Of a stretch of DNA of 60,167 bases, positions 15,599 to 22,989 are shown one piece after another (the first letter of the stretch is position 1; each line of letters begins with the position of its first letter). The stretch comes from a virus. The position numbers and the translations under genes were made by a program. The stretch lies in IMG/VR virus record IMGVR_UViG_3300017989_000015, positions 1-60,167 of that record. The stretch is one strand, 5' to 3'. The notes beneath the pieces were generated by a model, which saw only the letters and a program-made list of their open reading frames with translations, made no database searches and was not told the DNA's origin.

Positions 15599-16099
15599 CT
15601 AGACCAACTGTTGCTGCCCCTTTTCTTCCAGAAACGCCTTGACCACTTTGGCCGCTTCAGCCATCGCATCTGGATGCGGTACATGCGATCCGCTTTCGTC
15701 GATGGTCTGCGACCACTTGAGCAGCACATCACACTCGGCTTCCGTCCAGCCTGGCACGTTTTCTTTAGTAACACTGGATTGCTTCCCCAGCAAGTAGCCG
15801 GTTAGGGCGTGGCGGTTTTGTTCTGCCCCCTTCAGCCCAGAATCCTTTAGATGAATCCATGCCGGAATGAGATCATTGAATAGCGCCTCGTCTACTTTCT
15901 TCATCCAAGAGCTCATCCCTTTCTTGGTGAGTCTCTGCTGGAGCAAAAGCCAACGTCGCACCTCCTCATATTCAATAGAGCCCTCAGCGAATATGAGATA
16001 GTCATACGCAAACTGGACTATAGCGTAATCCTCTTCTATGACAACCTCTACCGCGCTATCCAGATTCACTGCTCGTAGCTCATCCACCATCAGCCACAC
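15599..16099 (-). CDS. Hypothetical protein (GTG start)
   Basis: 166 residues. A GTG start is chosen because AAGGAGG lies 5 nt upstream and the gene follows directly on the previous stop. The N-terminal beta segment and RRWLLLQQRL are shared with the downstream 124-residue protein. The C-terminal half, helical with WTEAECDVLLKW, has no counterpart there. Function unknown. Confidence 0.65.
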   Translation of the reverse strand: MWLMVDELRAVNLDSAVEVVIEEDYAIVQFAYDYLIFAEGSIEYEEVRRWLLLQQRLTKKGMSSWMKKVDEALFNDLIPAWIHLKDSGLKGAEQNRHALTGYLLGKQSSVTKENVPGWTEAECDVLLKWSQTIDESGSHVPHPDAMAEAAKVVKAFLEEKGQQQLV

Positions 16100-16321
16100 T
16101 TAGGCCTCCTTATACCAGCCGGCCATTTCATTCTGCTTCCGCCATTCTAGAGACGCCTCTCGATAGGTCTGCTTGCTCATGGACCTGACCCGCTGCTTGA
16201 ATCGTCTGGCCCATTCGTCTATCGCCTCTTCTACGTCCATGCCCACGCCCATCACGCCTACCCAAGAGTCTCTAACGATAATCCGGTTCTCCTTAGATGT
16301 TATTGATAGAGCACATTCCAT
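16100..16321 (-). CDS. Small hypothetical protein
   Basis: 73 residues: ECALSITSKENRIIVRDSW, then a helix (DVEEAIDEWARRFKQRVR). It resembles short antitoxin- or HicB-like beta-alpha folds only loosely. It is followed at zero distance by the GTG-started gene. Unknown. Confidence 0.6.
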   Translation of the reverse strand: MECALSITSKENRIIVRDSWVGVMGVGMDVEEAIDEWARRFKQRVRSMSKQTYREASLEWRKQNEMAGWYKEA

Positions 16322-16388
16322 TCAGTATCTCCTCTCAGGCTGTCTTCTAAAACCTACGTCCGGACGTATAATTGCCCTAGGAACCGTC

Positions 16389-16724
16389 TCAATTCTGCTC
16401 ATCGCGCTGCTTCCACATTTCCTTTACCAAGCTCAGCGCTTCGCCGCTCTTGATCGTGGTCGCCGTGGCGTACAAGATCATCCAGCCCAATCGCAGTGCT
16501 TCATTGTATTTTTCAATGTCCCGCGTGACGCCCTTGCCGCTGGTATGGCCGCCCTTTTTCAGCCACAACCCGCCCTGCACCTCAATGGCCAACTTGCGTT
16601 CTTTGTTGGCAAAGTCAAATCGCCAGCGTCGCGTCGGGTGAAACCGATGCTCTCGTACAAACGGCAAACTAACAGCCTTGAGCTGAAAGTCCAGTGTGTC
16701 TTCAAGCTCACTTTTTTTTGCCAT
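16389..16724 (-). CDS. PD-(D/E)XK endonuclease-like protein (Vsr/DUF559 type)
   Basis: 111 residues. RRWRFDFANKERKLAIEVQGG supplies the core motif (RxDFA...lAIEVxG) typical of Vsr-like and phage VRR-type small nucleases: Asp in DFA, Glu in IEV. A conserved late element (LGWMILYATATTIKSGEAL) follows. These proteins nick or cut DNA in repair or recombination. No partner domain. GGAGGAG ribosome site. Confidence 0.75.
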   Translation of the reverse strand: MAKKSELEDTLDFQLKAVSLPFVREHRFHPTRRWRFDFANKERKLAIEVQGGLWLKKGGHTSGKGVTRDIEKYNEALRLGWMILYATATTIKSGEALSLVKEMWKQRDEQN

Positions 16725-16764
16725 GCTGCACTCCTCCTCTCCGCCGCTACAGCGTCCTCCCTTT

Positions 16765-16791
16765 CTGATGGGGACCGAAGCCCCCCATCAG
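16765..16791 (-). other. Intergenic stem-loop
   Basis: CTGATGGGG pairs perfectly with CCCCATCAG around a loop containing TTCG, between two genes. There is no U tract, so a stabilising or processing hairpin is likelier than a terminator. Confidence 0.65.
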
Positions 16792-16792
16792 T

Positions 16793-17056
16793 CTACTCGA
16801 ACCAGCGTCGCCGCCGCTCACCACCATCTACCTGGTGCTTGACGGAATGGTAGCCGTTCGCTCGGTGCAGATCGCGGAGACGATTCGCTTCCGCCTCATC
16901 GAAATCCGCCTGACTCACGCCGTGGTTCCTGCCATGCCACCAGCCCACCTTGTAGGTTGGCTCGATCCCCAATTCCTCGTCGCTGTGCCAGGTATCGTCG
17001 CCCCCCTCCACCGTATCATTATCACCAAGTCCAACTAGCGCTGCCCAGAACCCCAT
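16793..17056 (-). CDS. Small hypothetical protein
   Basis: 87 residues from MGFWAALVGLGDN; the ATG overlaps the upstream TGA (TGATG). It is charged, with WWHGRNHGVSQADFDEAEANRL, a mostly helical look and an Arg-rich end. Family unknown. Confidence 0.6.
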   Translation of the reverse strand: MGFWAALVGLGDNDTVEGGDDTWHSDEELGIEPTYKVGWWHGRNHGVSQADFDEAEANRLRDLHRANGYHSVKHQVDGGERRRRWFE

Positions 17057-17253
17057 CACTCTACCTCCTCTTTCGTTCCGTCCCCGCTCTCCACCCAGAC
17101 GCGCCGCCTGGGTTCTTCTCCTTTGTAGCATTGGGCAATCCACCGAACCCACCCCCTGCTATCCCACCAAGAGCCGTGACCTTCCGTCTGATCCGTCTGC
17201 CACGCCATGCGCCATACGGAAATACGCCTAGGCTTTTCTGGATATGCTAACAC
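17056..17253 (-). CDS. Small tryptophan-rich protein (GTG start)
   Basis: 65 residues. The GTG start has GGGAGG upstream. It is rich in Trp and Arg (SVWRMAWQTDQTEGHGSWW). Coupled by TGATG to the next gene. Unknown function. Confidence 0.55.
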   Translation of the reverse strand: MLAYPEKPRRISVWRMAWQTDQTEGHGSWWDSRGWVRWIAQCYKGEEPRRRVWVESGDGTKEEVE

Positions 17254-17383
17254 GTTACGCCTCCCTTCGTGTATCTAACCAAACCTACTTCCACTTCACA
17301 CCGCCCCCTTAGGTTTCTGTAGATCGCTCGGGCTTTGGGAGCGCGAGGCCTTGTGCCTGCCTGGTAGAATCGCCATGAATATC

Positions 17384-17572
17384 TCAGTCATACCGTTCTC
17401 TCCCAGCCTTATAGGCTGAGCCTATCGCAAACAACTGTCCCAGCATAGCCGCCAGGAAGGTAATGATCTTCAGAATCAGCGCCATCTCAGAACCAGCTAT
17501 CAGCGCCGTTGCTATAACCAGGACCGCTAGAGCTGCTATACATGCCATCATCTCCGAGTCACTGGCTTTCAT
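17384..17572 (-). CDS. Small two-helix membrane protein
   Basis: 62 residues from MKASDSEMM with two hydrophobic helices (ACIAALAVLVIATALIAG and ALILKIITFLAAMLGQLFA), short loops and a basic tail. It overlaps the upstream stop. The form is holin-like, but it is far from the lysis genes. A further 31-codon frame (17391-17296) follows with ATGACTGA overlap; I cannot support it as a gene. The rest of 17254-17383 holds nothing I can identify. Confidence 0.65.
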   Translation of the reverse strand: MKASDSEMMACIAALAVLVIATALIAGSEMALILKIITFLAAMLGQLFAIGSAYKAGRERYD

Positions 17573-18198
17573 GATTCCTCCTTCATCTCTTCGTAAATCG
17601 CCCTGTAAAGATCGCTCGCCGATTCTCCCCATAACCGTTCATCCGCTGGCTTGGCTATATCCAGCGCAAAGCGCAGCGCCCAGCGCCTCTCTGTCATCTC
17701 ATCTGTCTCCCGCTTATTCACTCCCATCGAGAGGTCTGGTCCATCAAATAGCCAGCCCGTCACCGTACAGTAGGTAACAGGAGGGCTCTTGTACCAACGC
17801 ACGCAGAAATCCTTTTGCCGGCCTACATCAGCTACCTGCACAAATGTCTCTCCCCGAGGACGCCACTGCTGCTCAACCACGTTCGTCGCGGCGTCGGGCT
17901 TGATATGGCTTTGCTGCATGATCATGATGCGCTCCCGAATGTTCTGGTAAAACACCCGCCGATCATGCTTGCTCCAAAGGTTGCCTGTCATCCGACGCGC
18001 GGAAATCTTCATGCCCTGATAGATATTCGATTCTTCTTCGAAGCGACAATAGGCCGCTCCGAAGATCGTATTCGGAATGTCGCCGCCGCTCGGCACTTTC
18101 CACTGGGCGAAGCAGATCGTCTCTGCTCCGCAGAAATACCACTCTACCAGCGCCTCTATTCCATCGAATGGAATCCGTCTTGAAATCACTCCTGGCAT
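17569..18198 (-). CDS. Hypothetical protein
   Basis: 209 residues from MPGVISRRIP with GGAGGGG upstream. It has mixed alpha/beta composition and many aromatic residues (EWYFCGAETICFAQWKV). I see no catalytic motif. It follows the DnaJ-type zinc protein and overlaps the membrane protein. Unknown. Confidence 0.65.
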   Translation of the reverse strand: MPGVISRRIPFDGIEALVEWYFCGAETICFAQWKVPSGGDIPNTIFGAAYCRFEEESNIYQGMKISARRMTGNLWSKHDRRVFYQNIRERIMIMQQSHIKPDAATNVVEQQWRPRGETFVQVADVGRQKDFCVRWYKSPPVTYCTVTGWLFDGPDLSMGVNKRETDEMTERRWALRFALDIAKPADERLWGESASDLYRAIYEEMKEES

Positions 18199-18217
18199 AA
18201 CCCCTCCAGTAGATCTC

Positions 18218-18517
18218 TCATCTGCGAATTCTCCTTCTTGCTTGTGCTTTTCCAGAATCTGCCGGTCGCGCATTGTCCCTCAGCCACTGCTCGTGGGCCA
18301 TCATTCTCAGCTCGAAACGGCGCTCGATCACACAGTCGCACTCGGCCTCTTCCTCATCAGGGCGGTCCGAGCCACTGTATACGAGGCCCGTTCCATGGCA
18401 TTTCTGGCATCGTGAGGAGGGTCGGACCTTGCCGACCACTCCCAGCTCGTTGCGAGGTACCCAGACGGTTCGGTCCCGATCATAGGCATCCATAATCTCG
18501 ATCATGCCGTGCTTCAT
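18218..18517 (-). CDS. DnaJ-type zinc-finger protein
   Basis: 99 residues. SRCQKCHGTGLVYSGS and later ECDCVIE give a CxxCxGxG plus CxC arrangement, as in the zinc centre of DnaJ and many small phage proteins. The C-terminus is Arg-rich. AAGGAGGAG ribosome site follows a GC-rich intergenic hairpin. Probably binds nucleic acid or unfolded protein (inference). Confidence 0.7.
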   Translation of the reverse strand: MKHGMIEIMDAYDRDRTVWVPRNELGVVGKVRPSSRCQKCHGTGLVYSGSDRPDEEEAECDCVIERRFELRMMAHEQWLRDNARPADSGKAQARRRIRR

Positions 18518-18540
18518 TCTGCTCCTCCTTAGATATGATA

Positions 18541-18556
18541 GGGGCCTTGCGGCCCC
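18541..18556 (-). repeat. GGGGCC-tetraloop hairpin, copy 1
   Basis: On the minus strand GGGGCCGCAAGGCCCC forms a 6-bp stem closed by a GCAA (GNRA) tetraloop in the gap between two genes. The same element recurs at 33474-33491 and 33726-33743. Confidence 0.75.
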
Positions 18557-18573
18557 CGTGTCTATCTCCGCTA

Positions 18574-18906
18574 CTAGCAGCTTGCATCATCGTAACAGTT
18601 TACACAACAGCGCCCCATTGATGCCGACATCAGCGAGTTTCTTTGTACCCATAACCCGCAATGCGGGCATTGTACCGAATCGTCTGCCGAATCCCACGCC
18701 GCCTCTGCCTCTTCCCGTAACCTGGTTTCTATCGCTTTGATTCGCTTTTTCAACGGCCATAAAACTTTGTATATCCGAGCGCACTCTTCACGGCTACACC
18801 CGGCCACTCCCGGGTCATAATATTGAATCGAATACGCCATCTCCATCAGCTCGCTGTCCGAAATCGTAACTTCTTCCTGACTGTCCAATAATTCTCTGAA
18901 TTTCAT
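18574..18906 (-). CDS. Zinc-binding hypothetical protein
   Basis: 110 residues from MKFRELLDSQEE. Its C-terminus, QCPHCGLWVQRNSL and RCCVNCYD, makes a four-Cys site; a helical middle precedes it. GAGGACAC leader as in several neighbouring genes. Family not recognised. Confidence 0.7.
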   Translation of the reverse strand: MKFRELLDSQEEVTISDSELMEMAYSIQYYDPGVAGCSREECARIYKVLWPLKKRIKAIETRLREEAEAAWDSADDSVQCPHCGLWVQRNSLMSASMGRCCVNCYDDASC

Positions 18907-18926
18907 TGTGTCCTCCTCGTGTGTGC

Positions 18927-19151
18927 CTATTCTACCCAAAACCACTTGTCGCCGACCTTGGCGGAAAAAACGTTGTAGGTATAGACCGTGCCGGCTCTTG
19001 CTTGCGGATGGTATGAACAATTTACCCCGAATGTGTTGGGATCGTATCGGTTGGGCATTTCTACGATCTCGCCGATGCCCTCCACGTCTGCCTTGAATTG
19101 TACCAACATGCCGATTCTCAGTTCTGCTTTTGTGATCGTGTTAGCGTTCAT
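18927..19151 (-). CDS. Small beta-barrel-like protein behind a strong promoter
   Basis: 74 residues. GMLVQFKADVEGIGEIVEMP, then repeated beta strands ending DKWFWVE, suggest an SH3- or KOW-like small barrel. It is the first gene after the promoter at 19193-19221, with a GAGGGAG site. No known function. Confidence 0.7.
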   Translation of the reverse strand: MNANTITKAELRIGMLVQFKADVEGIGEIVEMPNRYDPNTFGVNCSYHPQARAGTVYTYNVFSAKVGDKWFWVE

Positions 19152-19192
19152 TTGGATACTCCCTCTTGTCTCTCTCCCTCAACTCTATGGAC

Positions 19193-19221
19193 ATTATAAC
19201 ACATGTTTGTCTATATGTCAA
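19193..19221 (-). promoter_or_regulatory. Sigma70 promoter (family member)
   Basis: TTGACA, 17-nt spacer, TATAAT on the minus strand; the spacer ends in TGT, giving an extended -10. The downstream GTCCATAGAGTTGAG is shared with the promoter near 35.16 kb. Confidence 0.88.
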
Positions 19222-19309
19222 GAGGCAAATAGGACTTTTTTTGCATTACGCGGAGCTTCATATAAAGAAAGGTCTTCCCAGCTACCACTGCATCACCGAC
19301 TAGCATCAT
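19211..19309 (-). CDS. Possible 32-residue peptide
   Basis: ATGATG is preceded by a strong AGGAGGG ribosome site just after a stable hairpin. The peptide is MMLVGDAVVAGKTFLY followed by a basic end. The stop lies inside the next promoter. It could be a genuine small protein or a leader peptide. Confidence 0.4.
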   Translation of the reverse strand: MMLVGDAVVAGKTFLYMKLRVMQKKSYLPLDI

Positions 19310-19318
19310 GACCCTCCT

Positions 19319-19340
19319 AGGGGAGCCGGAAGGCTCCCCT
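19319..19340 (-). other. Stem-loop after the annealing-like gene
   Basis: AGGGGAGCC pairs with GGCTCCCCT around a 4-nt loop, immediately after the stop codon of the 399-residue protein. No U tract; probably 3'-end stabilisation or weak termination. Confidence 0.6.
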
Positions 19341-19343
19341 TAT

Positions 19344-20543
19344 CTATCGCGCCTCATCCAGTTTCTCGCCTATCGCGTCGAACGCGGCGTCAGAATCCTC
19401 GTACTTGGTCAGATCAACCAGCTTGATGAGTTCCTCCGGCGCCTCGTCATAGGTCATTCCCAGATTTGCTATCAGCACGTCCAATTGATCCTGGTCCTGT
19501 GACCAGTGAGAAGGAATCAGAGCCTCCTCTAGCGCAGCCTGCGCCTCGGCCATCGTCGCAAACTGAGTGGCGTCTATCGCAGAAGCTACCTGCTGCGTGG
19601 TGATCTTGTAGGCGATGCTTCCCTGCTTGAGATAGTCCGCCCACTGCGCTGCGTCCCGATGCCACGGCTTGTCCTTGTCCTGCTTTGGTTCTGCCTGCTT
19701 AGGTTCTGCTTTTGATTCCGCCTTCGTTTCTTCAGGCTTGTCCTCGTGCTGACTCATTACAACGTGATCGATAACCTCACTCTCGCTCCAGCCGAACCCC
19801 GGCAGATCTTCGAAGTCCACCGTGAAGAACGCGCCCACTGCTGTAGCCGATAAGATGCAGCTCACATAGGCTCTCTTTACGGCCATCTTCAAAATCGTGT
19901 TGACCTGAGAGGCCAGATCAGGATTGCTGATCCGGTACGCTCGGTCGGTAACGATGTACCCGACGTCCTGCTCATTCGGATTGAACCGATTCGGTGCGGT
20001 GTACTGCTTGGCCTTCCCTGCTGCGAGTGCCTCATGAAACATCCGCCAGTATTCTACGGGCTTGGCATACTTGCCCGTCGTCTCGGCCTTCTGGAGCTGC
20101 CAGGCTAGACAGCGATACTCGACCTCTCGATAAGGCAGATCTTCCGCCCTCTGTCCTGGCGGGATGTCTCCCTCACTCACCCAACGGTAACGGTAGTTGC
20201 CCTCCCAAGAATTGGCCGAGCCCAGGCCCTCACCCAGATGTTGCCCGTTGCGCGATGCCTTGCAGCGGACGCGATAGTAGAAGAAGCTCTCACCGTCATG
20301 ATCCTTGCCTGTCCAATCCTCCACCTTCTCTTCGATCTCAATCTCGACGCCTAGCCGGAACAGCATCGCCAACTTCTGCGCTCCGCTCTGGAGCAGAGAG
20401 GGCTTGCCAGACGTGCCTGGGATCGTCATGTAATCCACGCCCTCCATCATCGCCTTCTCATAGAACTGGGCAATCATGCCCAGTCGACGCTCCACGTTCG
20501 CCATCGTCATCAACTCATCTCGAACCATCAACTGATCTTCCAT
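19344..20543 (-). CDS. Putative phage recombination / ssDNA-annealing protein
   Basis: 399 residues. The N-terminal third has GVDYMTIPGTSGKPSLLQSG followed by AQKLAMLFRL, a pattern in a phage family often found in recombination modules (GxIPGxxKPxLLKxGAEKL). A Glu/Lys/Gln linker near residue 275 separates a C-terminal domain. Behind it the gene order is 102-residue, 52-residue, then this gene from one promoter. The annealing role is inferred from context and I am not certain of the family. Confidence 0.6.
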   Translation of the reverse strand: MEDQLMVRDELMTMANVERRLGMIAQFYEKAMMEGVDYMTIPGTSGKPSLLQSGAQKLAMLFRLGVEIEIEEKVEDWTGKDHDGESFFYYRVRCKASRNGQHLGEGLGSANSWEGNYRYRWVSEGDIPPGQRAEDLPYREVEYRCLAWQLQKAETTGKYAKPVEYWRMFHEALAAGKAKQYTAPNRFNPNEQDVGYIVTDRAYRISNPDLASQVNTILKMAVKRAYVSCILSATAVGAFFTVDFEDLPGFGWSESEVIDHVVMSQHEDKPEETKAESKAEPKQAEPKQDKDKPWHRDAAQWADYLKQGSIAYKITTQQVASAIDATQFATMAEAQAALEEALIPSHWSQDQDQLDVLIANLGMTYDEAPEELIKLVDLTKYEDSDAAFDAIGEKLDEAR

Positions 20544-20544
20544 T

Positions 20545-20703
20545 CTAGTCTCCCTTGGTGATCTCTGTCACATAGATTCTCTGATTCGCCGCTCCTTGGA
20601 GCTTATCCACTGCCTCACGCATATTCTCGGCCTCTACCTCCTCTTCGCGTTTTGGCGTCTTGCCATCCTCAACGGTGTAATACTCGACCTTGAATCGCTT
20701 CAT
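20545..20703 (-). CDS. 52-residue hypothetical protein
   Basis: Sequence starts MKRFKVEYYTVEDGKTPKR and ends RIYVTEITKGD: strand-helix-strand, like small phage proteins with a DUF-type ferredoxin look. ATGA overlap with the upstream gene and one base before the next start, so it is certainly within the operon. Confidence 0.7.
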   Translation of the reverse strand: MKRFKVEYYTVEDGKTPKREEEVEAENMREAVDKLQGAANQRIYVTEITKGD

Positions 20704-21008
20704 TTGACCTCATCCATTGCCTGCTTGTAGGCACTGGCGTCCCTGATGAGAACGTGCAGATCCATATTCGAGACGCCCCACGTAATGATATGGGCGATGT
20801 TTGCCGCTACATCGATTGGATTCTCCTCACGCTCCATGTCCCGATCTATCTCCTCGATCATCGCGGCCAGACGATTTTTCACTCTCGTCACGTCGGCCTC
20901 GAAACGAGCCCCGAACCAGGCCGCTGCATAGGCCGTTGACGACGCCTCAACCTCTCTTCGCTCTGCTGCCTCTGAACTAAGAACCTTGAACTCTGCTGCT
21001 GATCTCAT
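20700..21008 (-). CDS. Helical hypothetical protein, first gene of recombination operon
   Basis: 102 residues from MRSAAEFKV; this ATG has a GGGAGG site 7 nt upstream. The central part (RFEADVTRVKNRLAAMIEEI) is a probable coiled coil. It follows the 21047-21075 promoter. No recognised family. Confidence 0.65.
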   Translation of the reverse strand: MRSAAEFKVLSSEAAERREVEASSTAYAAAWFGARFEADVTRVKNRLAAMIEEIDRDMEREENPIDVAANIAHIITWGVSNMDLHVLIRDASAYKQAMDEVK

Positions 21009-21046
21009 TTCCGTCCTCCCTGTTTGATTCATTTGACTCTATGGAC

Positions 21047-21075
21047 ATTATAACATATGTTCAACGATATGTCAA
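21047..21075 (-). promoter_or_regulatory. Sigma70 promoter (family member)
   Basis: Consensus TTGACA, 17-nt spacer with ACATATGT, TATAAT. It overlaps the stop region of the last gene of the csf operon and drives the recombination genes. Confidence 0.9.
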
Positions 21076-21512
21076 GAGGCAATTTCATAGCCAAGATGAA
21101 CCAGGCGCTCTTGGCTCAACTCGCCGTCAGTGTGCCGCTCGCCCTTGGTTAGCTCATAGGCGCAATAGTCGCAAAGTACCTCAGGATGTACATTCTTAGA
21201 TTCTGGGAATCGGCCATTGTCCCGAGGTATCCCGCACCGCTCGCATCGCAACGCCGGGTCCACCCTTGAATTGCGCAGTAAGCCCTCCTTCTTTCGGTCG
21301 CTGCGACGCCGATAGTCGAACGCCTCGAACGCCTCTCGATCCTCCCGACTCATGTGGGCGAGGGCATAGGCGCGCCCGTCCTTCGATGCCGCCGACCGAC
21401 TACGACCCTGCCTTTCACCGATCTCCACATACGAAAGCCCCTCTTCATAATGCAGCCGCCACGCCTCATACCGCAGATCGAGTCGTTCGCGTGTCCAGTA
21501 TGTCATCGTCAA
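21072..21512 (-). CDS. HTH and zinc-finger protein closing the csf operon
   Basis: 146 residues. SYVEIGERQGRSRSAASKDG resembles a sigma-region-4-like helix-turn-helix; CERCGIP and LCDYCAYELT supply a Cys4 zinc site. The start overlaps the csf3-like stop (ATGA). It could regulate the promoter that overlaps its own 3' end, or be a csf-associated DNA-binding factor (both inference). Confidence 0.7.
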   Translation of the reverse strand: MTMTYWTRERLDLRYEAWRLHYEEGLSYVEIGERQGRSRSAASKDGRAYALAHMSREDREAFEAFDYRRRSDRKKEGLLRNSRVDPALRCERCGIPRDNGRFPESKNVHPEVLCDYCAYELTKGERHTDGELSQERLVHLGYEIAS

Positions 21513-22267
21513 ACCGCCTCATACCAATCCACCTCAACCTGCGTTCCCACTCTCCATCCAGGCGCGAACAGCCCAGGCAGCCAATAGGGCGGCGTCCATC
21601 CCACGAGAGACGGATACCCCTGGGGCTGGTCTGCGTTCAATAACGAGGCCACGCAGCCCTCTGGGATTGTGCGCGCCAGGGCGAAGTTCTCAACCAATCG
21701 CCATTCCCGCTCATCCGGCTCGATCAGCCAGTGATCCACCGCCCCAAACCCTCTCGCCCGCTCTTTGCCCACCGCCCGCAGATACTCCAATAGCCGCCCA
21801 ACTTCAATCGCATTCCCCACACATCGAATTGTCCACCGATCCGCGATCTCTGTGGGAACGGGCACGCGCCGCTCCATGAATCGCCCATCAGATGGCGAGA
21901 TATTGAATCTCCCTTTCCGCCCTTTGACAAATCTGCCCGACGGATGCTTCTTGTGACGATAACTGACATCCTTGGTGCTCGCGCCTTCTGGATGCGCTGG
22001 GGTTGTGGCCCACAGAGGGAACCCTTCCGCGTCTCTCCACAAACACTGTAACGGCGTAGGCAATAAATATCCTTCCTCGCTCTGGGGGACGCCTTGCCCC
22101 AGCGTTAATTCATGTACCATGCACCAGGCCAGCACGCCGTCCAATAACAGCGGGTCATATCCCGCTATCTGCGCGCCCTGTCGCAATTTCAGCGTGATCT
22201 TTAGCGGCTGCTTTTCCATCGCCTCGTATTCCTGCCACCGTTTGTAGAATCCTGGTAATACAATCAC
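21509..22267 (-). CDS. csf3: Csf3-like (Cas5-type) subunit of a type IV-like CRISPR complex
   Basis: 252 residues from a GTG that overlaps the methyltransferase stop (GTGA) with GGAG upstream. Two hallmarks match Csf3/Cas5: an N-terminal LKITLKL strand followed by LLLDGVLAW (residues 40-48), and AVGKERARGFGAVDHW (165-180), the family's GKxRxxGxGxV-W signature after a VGNAIEVGRLLEYL helix. In type IV complexes this subunit caps the crRNA 5' handle. Length is slightly above average. The assignment is by motif only; a structure prediction would settle it. Confidence 0.78.
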   Translation of the reverse strand: MIVLPGFYKRWQEYEAMEKQPLKITLKLRQGAQIAGYDPLLLDGVLAWCMVHELTLGQGVPQSEEGYLLPTPLQCLWRDAEGFPLWATTPAHPEGASTKDVSYRHKKHPSGRFVKGRKGRFNISPSDGRFMERRVPVPTEIADRWTIRCVGNAIEVGRLLEYLRAVGKERARGFGAVDHWLIEPDEREWRLVENFALARTIPEGCVASLLNADQPQGYPSLVGWTPPYWLPGLFAPGWRVGTQVEVDWYEAV

Positions 22268-22989
22268 AGCGTCTCCACTTCTGCGCCCATCCGCGTCATA
22301 CGATCCAATATATGCGCCACATAGCGTGGCTCTTTCTCGATCCCAATGCACGATCTTCCCAGTTGGTCGCAGGCCGCCAGCGTGGTACCGCTCCCTGCAA
22401 ACGGGTCAACGACGATCAGCTCCGGCGCAAAGCAGTCGCCAATCAACAGCCGAATCCAGTCCAATGGCTTCTCATGGCGATGCGCCCCCCTCTTGTGCAA
22501 TGCCGAGATCGACTCGCGATAAATCTCCGCAAGACGATTGCCGCGTGCCTTTGTGCCACGCAACTCTCGCTCCGCATAGCGCCGATCCGCTACCCCCGCA
22601 AAATCGCTCCCCTCTTTGCCATAAAAAGCGCCTATGGGATTAAACTGCAACACATCGCCATACCACAGCGCCAACTTGACCTGCATCAGTGGACGGCCCT
22701 CAGCATAGTGGCCACTCATACAGTCCCACACGAACAGCCATGTAGGCGCGCCGAATCGCTCAATCGTTCGGTACATGTACTGTGGATTGGTAAATGCCAG
22801 CACCGACGCATGGCCGCTCGCGTCCAGCCCCTGCGGAATGTGCCACGGCGGATCATACACCAGCGCAGATGGGCGAGTGGGAATCACCCCACTCGCCATC
22901 GCCTCGACGCAATCGCCGCAAATCAAGAGATGACGCCCGCGCCCGCGAATGCGCCACGTCTTTCCCGGCTTGACATGCCATCTATCCAT
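22264..22989 (-). CDS. Beta-class DNA N6-adenine methyltransferase inside the csf operon
   Basis: 241 residues. The catalytic motif DPPW (residues 46-49) comes before the SAM-binding motif DPFAGSGTTLA (195-205), the order of the beta class. The N-terminus, RHLLICGDCVEAM, is typical of the N-6/N-4 DNA methylase family. DPPW favours adenine-N6. It is coupled by TGATG to csf2 upstream and GTGA to csf3 downstream, so all three are translated together. No restriction partner is adjacent. It may be a solitary anti-restriction methylase or part of the Csf assembly (inference). Confidence 0.88.
   Translation of the reverse strand: MDRWHVKPGKTWRIRGRGRHLLICGDCVEAMASGVIPTRPSALVYDPPWHIPQGLDASGHASVLAFTNPQYMYRTIERFGAPTWLFVWDCMSGHYAEGRPLMQVKLALWYGDVLQFNPIGAFYGKEGSDFAGVADRRYAERELRGTKARGNRLAEIYRESISALHKRGAHRHEKPLDWIRLLIGDCFAPELIVVDPFAGSGTTLAACDQLGRSCIGIEKEPRYVAHILDRMTRMGAEVETL

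Noticed and set aside
17296-17391. 31-codon frame after the two-helix membrane protein
   Set aside because: Overlaps the stop in a coupled manner but has an unconvincing composition and nothing downstream to support it.
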